From Zantedeschia hybrid cultivar (Eukaryota; Streptophyta; Magnoliopsida; Alismatales; Araceae), in NCBI GenBank assembly GCA_030544215.1, contig JARZZO010000009.1:56167129-56231128 (forward strand): a stretch of DNA of 64,000 nucleotides, written 5' to 3'. The translations under genes were made by a program, and so were the position numbers. Of the stretch, positions 46,521-57,410 are shown one piece after another. The notes beneath the pieces are model-generated. The model searched no databases. It had not been told where the DNA came from and saw nothing but the letters and a program-made list of their open reading frames with translations. The first letter of the stretch is position 1, and each line of letters starts with the position of its first letter.

Positions 46521-47365
46521 CATGGAATAATCTGGATTATTAATTCTAAGTGTGTGCCCATGTGATGTGTGTTTATTACTTTTAAATTTGATTTAATTGC
46601 ATGTTAAGATTATAAATGAGTTTTTCGAAATTCAAATACCAATTTTGATTGGATCCCAATTTTTGAAAGCCAAAATTATTTATTTTGAAAACTCATTTGT
46701 TTTAGCCATGTGATGCGCTGTACCATGTGTGGGATGTTTAAAACACACTGTGGTCATGGATATGCACTTGATTTATTATTCATGTGATGAATGGATTGTG
46801 TAGATCGTGGATGTATGTTTGATTATTAATTGTTAATAAATAGAGGTCTGCGCACCTCTCTCTCTCATACTCCGATGTATTTCTACCTCCCTCTCTCTCT
46901 TGTACTCGCCATAAGGTCTTCTTCAATTTACTTATAAATTATAGAATTTAAATGTAATATGATCGAGGCAACCGAGTAAGGAGCGAGGAAGATCCACAGC
47001 TGCAACCAGGAAGGAGAAAAGATGGAGATCTCTTGCCTATGTGATTGCAGGATATCTAATGTAAATGTTATGATTAGATGTGTATGCGTTTGATTGTTGG
47101 CTCCAGTCAAACCCACTGTGCTATCCATGACCACACTAATGACATGTATGAGATGCATTGTTTTTTCTTGTGATTATGAATCAAAGCAGGTTATAGTATT
47201 TAGTAAATATATACGATATATATATATACTATCACCTAGGAGAGACCAAGATAAAAGTTATCTAAATACCCTCAGATAAACTCTAAGCCGTAACGCGAGT
47301 AGTTAAGAACTTACCGCATGGTCCACCATCGTTATAGTCATAGGATTCGAACCACTTTAGGCAGG

Positions 47366-47671
47366 TTTGTTGTGCTATCCACAAGGCCTGCTTAATTGGG
47401 AGGAGAAACTGTGGCTATGGCATTAGATGCCTATAGATCGGGGTAGAGGAACCATGTAGCTTTGTTGTGCTATCCACAAGGGCTGCATGCAAATCTATGC
47501 TCGTCACGTAATGATGGTTAGCTTAGACCATGATTAATTGTTTGTTGTCCTATCCACAAGGCCATTAAATATCTGGGGACCGAAGCTATGATCAGATATT
47601 GCAAGGAGTTGCAAGTCCCATGAGTTGGGTGCTCTTTGATTGTATTACAGTTTGTTGTGCTATCCACAAGG
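47366..47671 (+). repeat. Four-copy leader motif of copia A2
   Basis: TTGTGCTATCCACAAGG or a close variant in motifs starting at 47366, 47461, 47541 and 47651, spacings 95, 80, 110. Matches the arrangement in A1. Confidence 0.88.
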
Positions 47672-47707
47672 CTGTAGTGCAAGTCATTGAGATTCTGATC
47701 CCCACTA

Positions 47708-47753
47708 GGAGATTGTCGGCGTCTCCCGTTCTGTATAACTGAGGGTTATACAG
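47708..47753 (+). promoter_or_regulatory. Twin stem-loops upstream of A2 gag
   Basis: Hairpin 1 has arms GGAGAT and GTCTCC (47708-47726) with one G-T pair. Hairpin 2 has arms CTGTATAAC and GTTATACAG (47731-47753). Conserved with A1 and copia B. A packaging or dimer signal is possible. Confidence 0.6.
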
Positions 47754-47863
47754 TTCGTTGAAAATTAGTGAGAGTTAAACTTGAACAAAAGACTATGTCT
47801 TGTTTTAAATTTTAATAATTGAACATATGCTAAGTAGATTTTACTTATCTCCTGTAGGGAACT

Positions 47864-48235
47864 ATGTCGTCGAATAACTCACTCCGTGGCATACTTGATG
47901 CCCTTTTGACTTACTTGATCTACTTAGACTGGTTCAGAAGCCTGAAGAATGTCTTCAGATCTGAGCGCATTGACTTCGTCCATGGAGCTGATCCTCCGGC
48001 TGAATCGGCATTGGATGCCCCTGAAGCGGAGATGATAGCTAACGATAAAAGATCGAAGGACAAAGGCAAAGGAGTAGTGAAGGATGACTGCTTCTACTAT
48101 AAGCAGTATGGTCACTGGAAGAGGAACTACAAGGAGTTCCTTGACGATAAAGCTCATGGAAGAGTGAAGCTGTCTAAAGCTTCAGATATCTATATGATAG
48201 ATATCAACTTATCAGTTAGAGATTCCACATCTTGA
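47864..48235 (+). pseudogene. gag: Copia A2 gag, capsid core deleted
   Basis: 123-codon open frame that keeps the gag N-terminus (MSSNNSLRGILD) and then goes straight to the basic segment and zinc knuckle. Copia B gag has ~280 codons; the missing part includes WKEDSTMAQCYMLASMSNEL and the capsid helices. The knuckle itself is damaged: its second and last Cys are Tyr (CFYYKQYGHWKRNY). The frame ends at a TGA at 48233, where copia B would read on into protease. A protein like this could hardly form a particle, so mobilisation in trans by a complete relative is the likely history. Confidence 0.88.
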
Positions 48236-49500
48236 GTATTAGATATCGGATGTGCTTCTCATATCTGCCATGATGTGCAGATGCTGACAAGTAAGCGCAA
48301 GCTGAGACAAGGTGAGGTGGAATTGAGGCTAGGAAACGGTGCAAAAGTTGCGGCGATTGCTGTTGGGACAGTAAACCTCAGGCTTCCATCGGGATACACC
48401 TTACTATTAGAAGATTGTTATTATGTTCCTAGCATAATAAAGAACATCATATCAATATCTTGTTTTGACAAGATAGGATATAGGTTGACTATTGAGAATA
48501 GAAGTTGTTCGATTTATTATGGTAATAAATCAATAGCTTCAGCATCTTTAGTCAACGGTCTATATCTATTAGATGTTTTTTATTACAATCTTCATATTGA
48601 TAATGCTCTTAAGAAGAGCAAGAATTGTGTGAACCAGGCCTACATGTGGCATTGTAGACTTGGGCACATTGGCGAAAGCAGGTTGCAAAAGTTGCAAAAA
48701 CATGGTTACTTAAGAGCATTTGATTATGAATCGTTTGCAACATGCGAATCCTGCCTTATAGGAAAGATGGCAAAATCTCCATTTAGTGGACATGGAGAAC
48801 GTGCCAAGGACATTTTGGAACTAATACATTCGGATGTATGTGGTCCAATGTCCACCCAAGCCAAAGGTGGCTTTTCTTACTTCATCACGTTCACCGATGA
48901 CTTCTCAAGATTTGGCTATGTGTACTTAATGAAGTACAAGTCAGAAGCATTTGAGAAGTTCAAGGAGTTCAAGAATGAGGTGGAGAAGCAGTTAGGAAAG
49001 AGTATTAAAGCTCTTCGATCAGATCGAGGAGAATACTTGAGTACTAACTTCACACAATTCTTAAAGGATAATGGTATCCTTTCTCAACTGACCCCTCCAT
49101 ATACACCACAGATGAATGGTGTATCAGAAAGGAGGAATCGCACCTTGTTGGATATGGTGCGATCCATGATGAACTTTTCAGGATTACTAGTGTCCTTCTA
49201 GGGGTATGCTCTAGAGTCAGCAGCATAACTACTGAACAGAGTTCCTAGCAAGTCTGTGGCCTCTACTCCATATGAGATATGGAAAGGCAGGAAACCAGAA
49301 TTTGAACATATTAAAGTCTAGGGTTGTCCTGCTCATGTAAAGAGACATGATCCAGACAAGCTGAAATCACGAACTGAAAAATGCAGGTTTGTGGGATATC
49401 CAAAGGAAACCTTTAGATACTATTTTTACCATCCTGGTGAACAAAAGGTGTTTGTCGCCAAGAAAGCTGTCTTCTTGGAAGAGGAATACCTTCTCTAGGA
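48236..49500 (+). pseudogene. pol: Copia A2 protease end and integrase
   Basis: Protease remnant (active-site triad DIG instead of DTG near 48243) followed by integrase. The open frame 48275-49201 includes the zinc-binding part (WHCRLGH ... CESCL) and the catalytic Asp in HSDVCGP. The second Asp is in LRSDRGEYLS, one Gly codon shorter than in A1 and copia B, and the Glu is in GVSERRNRT. Stops at 49199, 49228 and 49318 break the C-terminal part. The end (KVFVAKKAVFLEEEY) is intact and carries the empty AATAC target of the Athila-like insertion in A1. Confidence 0.9.
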
Positions 49501-50094
49501 GAACAGTGGGAGTAAAATAGTACTGGAAGCGATTCCAGATCCCCGAATAGCTACATTATCATCAGATGAGATATCAGTTCCTGAATCTGTTCAGGTACAC
49601 ACAGATGAGCCTTGTAGATCTGGTAGAGTACCTAGACTACCCGAACGATATGTGGGACATATCGCTGAAGGTGAGTCTAAGGTACAATATAAAGAGGATG
49701 ATGATCCTAAAACCTACCAGGAGGCCATAGAAGGCCCAGAAGCCGGGAAATGGCGAGAAGCCATTAACTCAGAAATCCAGTCCATGTATACCTACCAAGT
49801 TTGTAACTTGGAGGACTTGCCCGAGGATATTGTACCTATTGGTTGCAAGTGGATCTTTAAGAGAAAGATCGGTGCTGATGGACGGATCGACACTTATAAG
49901 GTAAGGTTGGTGGCAAAGGGATATCGTCAAAGGCAAGGAATTGACTATGATGAGACTTTCTCACCAGTTGCCATGATAAAGTCGATCAGAGTTCTGCTCG
50001 CCATTGCTGCACATTTTGATTATGAAATATGGCAGATGGATATGAAGACTGCCTTCCTCAATGGTAAGCTTGAGGAAGAAGTGTATATGATACA
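49501..50094 (+). pseudogene. pol: Copia A2 reverse transcriptase, N-terminal part
   Basis: N-terminal half of RT, open from 49652 to the Tekay insertion. It contains the linker phrase RSGRVPRLPERYVGHIAEG, then KWREAINSEIQSMY, IGCKWIFKRKIGADG and the metal-binding DYEIWQMDMKTAFLNG. The frame runs into the Tekay LTR right after EEVYMI. The rest of the domain is at 52823. Confidence 0.9.
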
Positions 50095-52822
50095 TGTAAG
50101 GACTGAGGTTTCGGGTTCAGTATTCGGGTCGGGTTCGGGCCGGATCCCCTGGTTTGGACCCTGGAGGGGTCTTGAGATTTCTGGCTGAATGGCGTCAGCA
50201 CTACTCGACGCCTTTCAAAAGGCGTCAGGTTGTGTGGACGCCATTTAGGTCTGCTGGGTGTTGTGCCACGTGTGCGCCACGTGGGCGGGTTTCGGGCCGC
50301 GAGAGTACGGCCCCGGTCACATCGTCTGAATGGCGTCCATGTCGGTCGACGCGATTCAGACTGTGACCTCTGCGATGTCTGGGTGCGGCGCCAGAGCGTT
50401 GTCAGTACGGCCTGTCCTGTCGTCTGAATGGCGTCCGTGGAGGGTGACGCGTTTCAGACCGCTGTCAGTACGGCCGTCCTGTCTGACTGATAGGCGTCTG
50501 CCTCGATCGATGCGTTTCAGTTGGTTTCGGATTGACCCCGCGAGCCTCCCCTTCTTTCCCTCATTCTCGCCTTCACTCTCTCTCTCCTCGCCCTCTCCGC
50601 CCTCTCCGACGCTCTTCCTCCCCTTCCCTTCCTCTTCTTCCTCTTCCAACCACTCCATAGCCTCCTTACCTCTCACCTCTACCTCCACCACCTCCTTCGC
50701 GGCGTTCCCTTCTCCGGACGGCGGCCGACGTCCCGGCGGAGTGGCGGCGTCCTCGAGGGTACCGGCGGCGGTGTGCGGTGCGGCGGGACGGTGGCACGGA
50801 GCTTGGCGGAGTTCAAGAACCGGTAGGGGGACGAACCTTGCATGTGTTGCTCGTATGTTTCTTGGCGTGACGTGACGTGTTTGGGGCTAGATTGAGCATG
50901 TTTAGGGGGATTCCTTGTGGGAATGGCGGTGCTTGTGAACGTGGTTTCGTAGCATGCTTGTGATGGTTGGGTTTCTCTTCCTCCCCCTTTGGTTTTGGGG
51001 CTTTTCGGGTTGCTTGGGATCAAGGAAGAAACTCTCGGGTTGAACCAGGAAACCTGGTTTCTGGCGTTAAACGGCGTCGTGCCTGGTCGACGCCTTTTAG
51101 AAAGACGTCAGGGCAGTACGACGCCTTTTAGGGCAGAAACCTCCCTGTTTGAGGTTTCCCGAATTAGAGGCTCTGGCGCTAAATGACGTCATGGATGGAC
51201 GACGCCTTTCGGAAGTATGTCGGGACATCATGACGCCATTTAGGCAGGAAATGCCCCCGTTTAAGGGTTCTGCAATCTGGATTTCTGGGTTGAATGGCGT
51301 CTGGCGATCCTGACGCGTTTTAAACGACGGCTTCACTGGTGGACGCGTTTTAAGGGATAATCTGGCTTTTAATAAACCTGTCTGAGGGTCTTGAATGGCG
51401 TCGACCTTGGTCGACGCGATTCAAGACAGAAATGCTTAAATCCTGTTATTTCATGTATATTTCACGGGGGGATGGTTCAGATGCATGCTTTGAGTTGTAT
51501 ACTGAGACTGAGGACTTCTGCGTGAGTGGTTATTCATCATGTTATATGCGTGTGTGTGCTTATGCGACTGTGGAATCGGAATAACTGTGGTTTACGTTTG
51601 TCACCATGGACCGATGGGGACAGGGTCATGGTGTCTGTGAGGCATTGTGCCGTACCGGTGGGAGGAGTGGTACATGTCGTGTTTTACCTTTGGCTGAGGG
51701 AAGCAGAACCACCTTGAGCCCGTTGGGCCGGAGTAGCTGGTGTGCTATCCGAGGGGTTGCTGTTTGGTCTCAGCGGGTCGGGGTTTCCTTTGGTTGTCGT
51801 GACAGCTTCTGGCGTGTTTCTTGCTGTGGAGCTGGTGGTGTTACTGGTGGGAGTTGGTTTACCCTTTAGCCATCGGGCCTGATGTGACCTTTGATCAAGG
51901 TTACGAGTGGTACCCTTAGCCCTTTGGCCTGACGCAGCCCGGGAGAGTTGGGTTTGTGGGTAGTTCCTGTAGCTTCGGCTTGACGGGGGTTCGCCGGTCC
52001 CCAGGGCCCTCCTGGAAGCGCTGAGTCCTAGCGTGGAGGCAATCCGGTGGTAGGACAGTAGTCTAGACTGCTTGTGTGCACACGTAGCTGGCAGTGGCGG
52101 TACACTGGTTCCAGCTAGTCCTAGTTTGGCTCACTGCCTCACCCTACAGTGCCCCGGAACACTGTAGGGGTGGACAGGCGTGAGCAGTGGTGGTAGTGTT
52201 GGGAGGCGACGTTTGACTTCGGTCGACTGTGTGGTTTAGTCGCCTTGTGGACTTCGGTTGTGAGACGTGACTCTGTGTTGGGTTCTTCGAGTTGCTTAGA
52301 ACTGTTCTCGCTACACTGCTTATCGTGCGTTTCATATCTGAGTTGGGTGCTATGTTTACTGCTTTACTTAAATTGCTTCATATCTGTGTTGTTACACTTG
52401 TGGGTGTGTGAGTGGGAGGCAAGGGATCGGATGATCCCTACTGAGCCCAGTTCTGGTGTGGCTCACTCCCTGCGGTTTCAGGTGTGGACTTCGAGGCGCA
52501 GTGGAAGCGTGGTGTCTTCTGGGTGTGCGGACCAGCAGCTGTCTCAGTTCCGGGGTATGCCCCGATGTTGTTGTACTTTCCTTCTGCCTGTACTTATTTA
52601 ATTTGTTGGACATGTGATTATTGTTGGACTGTATACGGACATTATTATTTTCCCTTCTGCGCACTCGTTTACCTTTGTAGTCCGTGCGATTGTTATATTT
52701 AGCCTTGTTTAGCACTTACTCCTCCAGATGTGTTGTGTGAGATCCGGGTGTGAACCCGCAGTTAATGGGCCGACATCCATTTAGTGACCGGGTCTCCGAT
52801 TATAGGATGGCGGGTCGTTACA
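50095..52822 (+). mobile_element. Solo LTR, Tekay-type, in copia A2
   Basis: 2728-bp LTR TGTAAGGACTGAGG ... GGTCGTTACA with a perfect ATACA duplication (50090-50094, 52823-52827), in sense orientation. It carries GGCGTC/GACGCC arrays at 50185-50525 and 51065-51425 and a pyrimidine-rich stretch at 50540-50660. Frames such as 50330-50875 are not recognised as genes. Confidence 0.95.
50185..50525. repeat. GGCGTC/GACGCC array in Tekay LTR, first block
   Basis: Five units of CTGAATGGCGTC or similar, 8-10 variable bases, then GACGCGTTTCAG or similar. A second block of about six units follows at 51065-51425, with arms such as TTAAACGGCGTCG and CGACGCCTTTTAG. Confidence 0.9.
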
Positions 52823-53902
52823 ATACAACCAGAAGGTTTCACATCCAAAGAATCTCCAGATAAAGTGTGCAAGCTTCAGAGGTCCATTTATGGACTGAAG
52901 CAGGCTTCCCGGAGCTGGAACATAAGATTTGACGGGGCTGTGAAGTCTTATGACTTCATTAAGAATGAAGATGAGCCTTGTGTGTACAAGAAGACCAGTG
53001 GGAGTGCAATCACTTTTCTAGTTCTTTACGTAGATGACATACTACTCATTGGGAATGATGTAGCTATGATTTCATCAGTAAAGATCTGGCTGTCGAAAAA
53101 CTTCTCCATGTAGGATTTGGGAGAAGCATCCTACGTATTGGGAATACGGATCTATAGAGATAGATCAAAGAGGATGCTTGGAATGACCCAATATTTGTAC
53201 ATAGATACCATAGTCAAAAGGTTTGGCATGGAAAATTCCAAGAGATGTCTCATACTGATGAGACATGGAATTAGTCTCTCAAAGGAGCAGTCTCCTAAGA
53301 CTCCTAATGAGAGGGCATTCATGGATAGAATACCCTATGCCTCTGCCATAGGATCTATCATGTATGCCATGCTATGTACACGGCCTGATGTTGCATTTGC
53401 TCTAAGTGTTACGAGTAGATTTCAGGCTGATCCAGGCGAAGAGCACTGGAAGGCAGTGAAATGCATCCTTAAGTACTTGAGAAGAACTAAGGATATGTTT
53501 CTTGTCTATGGAGGAGGTGACTTGAAACTGCGAGGCTTTACTGGCTCGAGTTTCCAGTCAGATCCAGATGATAGCAAGTCTACATCTGGATTCGTGTTTA
53601 CTTTGAACGGAGGCGCAGTGTGCTGGAAGAGTTCCAAGCAAGTAACCACTGCAGATTCGACGACTGAAGCTGAGCACATTGCTGCAGCTGAAGCTTTCAA
53701 GGGAATAGTGTGGTTGAAGAAGTTCATCACCTACCTTGACATTGTTCCCGGTATCCTTGATCATGTTCCGCTGTTGTGCGACAACAATGTGACTATTGCA
53801 CAAGTGAAAGAGCCGTGGTCTCATCAGAAATCGAAAGATGTTATGAGGCGCTTTCATCATATCCAGAGGAGATGTAGTAGTGGAAAGAGTTCCATCCGTT
53901 GA
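52823..53902 (+). pseudogene. pol: Copia A2 reverse transcriptase end and RNase H
   Basis: Continuation of RT after the Tekay LTR (QPEGFTSKESPDKVCKLQRS). It has the catalytic LYVDDILLIGND near 53025 and a TAG after KNFSM at 53111. RNase H then runs to 53900. Its first catalytic Asp is changed: GFTGSSF where A1 and copia B have TDSSF, and EAEH replaces EAEY. The last Asp region (CDNNVTIA) is kept. After 53902 a TGA and a shift precede the LTKPL C-terminus near 53925. Non-functional. Confidence 0.9.
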
Positions 53903-54002
53903 CAATATAGCAGATCCACTGACAAAGCCGTTGGCTCAAATTGTGTTTGAGCGTCACCTAGAGTCTATGGGCTTATTGTATAAAGGTGATTGGCTTTAGT
54001 CC

Positions 54003-54013
54003 AAATGGGAGAT
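54003..54013 (+). promoter_or_regulatory. Polypurine tract of copia A2
   Basis: AAATGGGAGAT directly precedes the 3' LTR; one base differs from A1. Confidence 0.8.
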
Positions 54014-55552
54014 TGTTAGTTTAGGTGGCCTAGAAGCCAATCTGACTATGTAAATCTCGTTCATTTATTAATAAAATGGCATAATATTCATTATGTGTAA
54101 ATCGCATTAATTATCGTTTCATAATGAAGTCCGTGAATATGGGCTATAGTGATCAGATTATGATGAGATCATACTAATGAGACTGATCACTTAAACACAC
54201 ATATTCTTAATTGTTCATAGTCGGAGGATATCCGAGAAGGACATCGGATATCCGGTTAGACTAGAACAGATTACTCCTGCTCATATGATGAGGGTGATTG
54301 ATCTCATAAGTCACTTGTGTGGAGACACTAAGGCGAATCTGTAGGTGCTCATTGGAGAATGAGTTCACTGAACTAATCCGACTGAATCGCTGGATGGTAT
54401 TGTACCTCACTGTCAACCAGCTTGATTCTATTGTCGCAGTAGCGTGGATGGTCCTCGGACCTGAGACACCAAGGACACCTTGTCGGTGGACTTCTGTGCT
54501 TTGACCTTGGTTTACGAATCTCTAGCCACGGGATTCTAATATGCCAAGGATTGGGTATAACGGAATACCGTCGAAGGGAATTGTGTGTCAATAAAGAATC
54601 ATTCGCTCTCGGTGCTTAGAGGGAGAATGCTCTAGGAAGGATGTGGGAAAGTCTCTAGCCAGGGCGGACGATAATATCGGGAAAGGAGTTTTCCGATATT
54701 CATCAGCGGCATCCAATCCAAGTGAGTCGACCGGTTAGGGTTTGACAGCTCGCTATACCCTAAGTTGACTCGAGAGCATTGTACAAATGAAGGATTATAT
54801 CCACGCGGTAACTGTCGGCGGAAAGGTTCCAAGAGTGGGTTACTTAACCCCAAATACTTTCCGGGTTCACGCGGTGTTGCTTGGCACCCAACGTGATCGG
54901 AGGCCCGGTCGAATTCGATGTGCGACATCAATTCGATTGATTAATTAATTAATAAAGGGTTATTAATTGATTAATAAAGCCAGTGAGGAGTCACTGGGCT
55001 TGTTGGGCCATTAACTGGACTGGTACTTGGGCCTAGAGGGTCACACGCAAATGATTATCAAGACGATGGATAAATAAGTGGGTTTTATACAAACCGGGGG
55101 TTTTTATGAAAAATCGCGTGGTTAGTATAAAACATAGCGAACGGGCTGAGCAGGCCAAGCTGCTGCTAACCCTAGCCGCCCCTCCTCAGTTTCTGTCTTT
55201 CTCTGGCGTCCAGGCAGATCCAGATTTGCTCTGCCGCTTCTCCGAATCCCATTCGACAGGTAATCGTCCGCGCGTTGCGGCGAACGGCGGAGGCTTCGTG
55301 GGCTGCGAAGAACGAGGAACTCGAGGATATCCGTCGCGGGGAGGATAGCGTGGACTTCACTAGAGGCCGGGTGCTTGCGCGGCTTGCGGTGTCGCACCGA
55401 CGGAACCGAACGATTGCGGATTCGAATCCGCACACGGTGAGAACTTCGATAATCCGATTATCGTATTTTAGATTTTGAAACGGGAACGGATCGTTGTATT
55501 TTTTTAGTTTCCGCTGCGTGAGCGATCCGGAAAAACCGAGAAAATCCCAACA
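54014..55552 (+). mobile_element. 3' LTR of copia A2
   Basis: 1539-bp LTR, TGTTAGTTTAGG to AAATCCCAACA, followed by the GATCC duplication. Same palindrome at 55416-55431. Confidence 0.95.
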
Positions 55553-55557
55553 GATCC

Positions 55558-56099
55558 CTCGCCTGTCAGTCATGCGGCATACCTTCCGTTTGTCCTACAC
55601 TATATCAACAAAGATTTCCTCCCATGCAGCCAAACCAGAGGGATCACCGGTGGCTAGGCCCTCCCAGCCATAGAAAACTTCTACCTCCTCCACCAAAATG
55701 GTTGCCTCAAACTCTCGGAACATGAACGTGTGCGTCTCCAGATGCCATAGTTCGAGCAGTGCACCCAGCCCCTCCCAGTGCCAGTGAATAAAAGCAAACC
55801 ACTTTGCAAACACAATAGAACGGGTCAAATTCCACCGATGCATATATACCCTCATGTCTAGGGTAATCACGTCCAACAGGGCCACAAGCCATGCATACTT
55901 ACGAGTATGCCTAGCATCAGGGAATTTGGGAATATGCTGTAGGACAACCAAGAGTCAAGAGAGAGAGGAGAGAGTCGAGGTAGATGACACAAAGGTTTGA
56001 GCATACCTGTCCATGGGCCACTAGGTTGCTGAGGTGGCCTTCCACATCGGATAGAACTTGAGGTTCCCTAGCAGTAGCGCGAGCAGAAGGTGAGGCCAT
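55558..56099 (-). pseudogene. PMD gene A, 5' part
   Basis: N-terminal half of PMD gene A on -. Exon 1 (56099-56007) begins MASPSARATAREPQV and ends in a GTATGC donor. A 70-bp intron ends at CCTACAG, and exon 2 starts at 55936. It carries the PMD entry segment FAKWFAFIHWHWEGLGALLELW, then HLETHTFMFREFEATILVEEVEVFYGWE, which matches the family pattern 'HTF...GE.T.TLEDV..L.G'. One TAG lies at 55595. The frame then runs to the GATCC target and continues at 43507, so the copia A2 insertion broke one reading frame. The GAAGGC-type array lies just upstream of its start. Confidence 0.75.
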
Positions 56100-56214
56100 C
56101 TTTCCACAGAAGGCTTGAGTTCTGGAAGAAAGCCCCGCGACAACCCTCCCCTTTTAAGGCCACGGGATAACTACAAACTTTCCCACGTCCCATAAGAGAC
56201 GGAAGGGCATGCAT

Positions 56215-56412
56215 ATCCTTTTCCCCTCTTATGGACGGCATACCCCTTGGCCTTCCACCACTTCATGGACGGCACATCCCTTGGCCTTCCACCTTTTCAT
56301 AGAAGGCATGCTAGTTGGCCTTCCACCTTTTCATAGAAGGCATGCTAGTTGGTCTTCCACCTTTTCGTAGAAGGCATGCTAGTTGGCCTTCTACCACTTT
56401 AGAAAAGGCTCA
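56215..56412. repeat. Mixed GGACGGC / GAAGGC array upstream of PMD gene A
   Basis: Units of ~38 bp such as AGAAGGC, ~10 bases, GGCCTTCCACC. The first units have GGACGGC on one arm and GGCCTTCCA on the other, so this array mixes the arm of the Tat leader array with the arm of the Tat LTR array. It begins ~115 bp upstream of the PMD-A start codon. Confidence 0.82.
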
Positions 56413-57410
56413 TCTACGAGAAGGCATATTGCCCTTCTCCCCTCTCTACTTTGAGGAGGTAACTTCACCCCCAAGTTCAGGAGACCACTTTGCTCAATAT
56501 CAACAAATTAATGGTTCTTCCTGGAAATCGAGTCGAAGCCATATCGGATTGGCATTCTACCAATAGAATAGCCATATCTTCCATATCGGCTTCGACTCGA
56601 AACTAACCATTTGCTTCTCATCCTCCTGCAGTTTAATGCTTAATGTTGTGATCATTGAATATGTGAACGTTGCTAATGTGTGTTTTTGCAGCTGCAGGAA
56701 ATCTGAAGCAAGTAGGATTGAAGACACATGGGGTTAATAACTTCGGGCGTATAGACTCTAAGTTCCTCTTTAAACAAAACAATGAGGAGTCTATATTCCC
56801 CAAGTTATTCGATTGGCCAATAAATCCCTCCTATTTGCATTAGGAATTTGTTTTCTAACTTTTAAACCAGCATGCATTGCATAAGTATCATCCACCATTC
56901 CCGCCCTAGGGGCAATGACCATAATTCATCACTCTGCTTAACCCATTGTTGATATGTGAGTCTGGCGATCGTTCGTCTGATAGCCCTTTGAATTGCAAGA
57001 CCTCATCCATTTTCCGATACGTATGCTTGAGATGCTCTCACTTGGCGATCACATGATACGTCAGGCCACCGTGCGCCCGTTGTGTCGAGACCATTTCAAG
57101 TCACACTCTTCCAACTTTCATGCTTGAGATCCCCTTGGGCCAGATCGTTGCATCCTGGTGCGCCAAGGCCTCGCGGTTCCAGCACCCGAGGGTCCCACGG
57201 ATTGTGATTCTCTAGTCTGAATTTCGCTCCTCCTCTTAGTCACCCTTGCAATTCGAATAGCTAGCTTTCATGCATTTGCCACCCTCTCATACCACCTTTG
57301 GACACAACCCATCCCTTCTTAAGGCCGTCCAAAATCAGGTTCGATTCCCGGAAAACCTATTTATCATTCCGTTCCACTCCACTGCAAAACAGGTGTCCCA
57401 GAGGGGCATT
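56413..57410 (+). other. Tat 3' untranslated region before 3' LTR
   Basis: About 1 kb without a credible gene. It has a large inverted repeat at 56508-56612 and ends in CCCAGAGGGGCATT, the likely purine tract, directly before the 3' LTR. Confidence 0.7.
56508..56612. repeat. Inverted repeat in Tat 3' region
   Basis: CGAGTCGAAGCC near 56529 and GGCTTCGACTCG near 56589 form the core of an imperfect hairpin. Outer arms AATGGTT and AACCATT extend it, with a central loop of roughly 45-50 bases. Confidence 0.75.

Larger units (their letters stand above)
45073..47863 (+). other. Copia A2 leader
   Basis: 2.8-kb uninterrupted leader. It is GC-rich at 45360-45790 without the long G run of A1. It carries the AT hairpin array at 45990-46520 and a CT-rich stretch near 46850-46910. 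The four-copy TTGTGCTATCCACAAGG motif (47366-47671) and the twin stem-loops (47708-47753) follow. A CCTGTAG acceptor-like site ends at 47857, six bases before gag. No credible gene. Confidence 0.8.
43508..55552 (+). mobile_element. Copia element A2, full length, nested in PMD gene A
   Basis: Complete copia element with perfect GATCC duplication (43503-43507, 55553-55557). 5' LTR 43508-45058, primer site, leader, gag at 47864, protease-integrase, RT and RNase H, purine tract, 3' LTR 54014-55552. Over the first ~145 bp the two LTRs differ at about 3 sites, fewer than the Tat or copia B pairs, which agrees with its being nested in Tat. A Tekay solo LTR sits in its RT. Gag has the same capsid deletion as A1. 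It serves as the empty-site reference for four insertions in A1. Confidence 0.95.
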
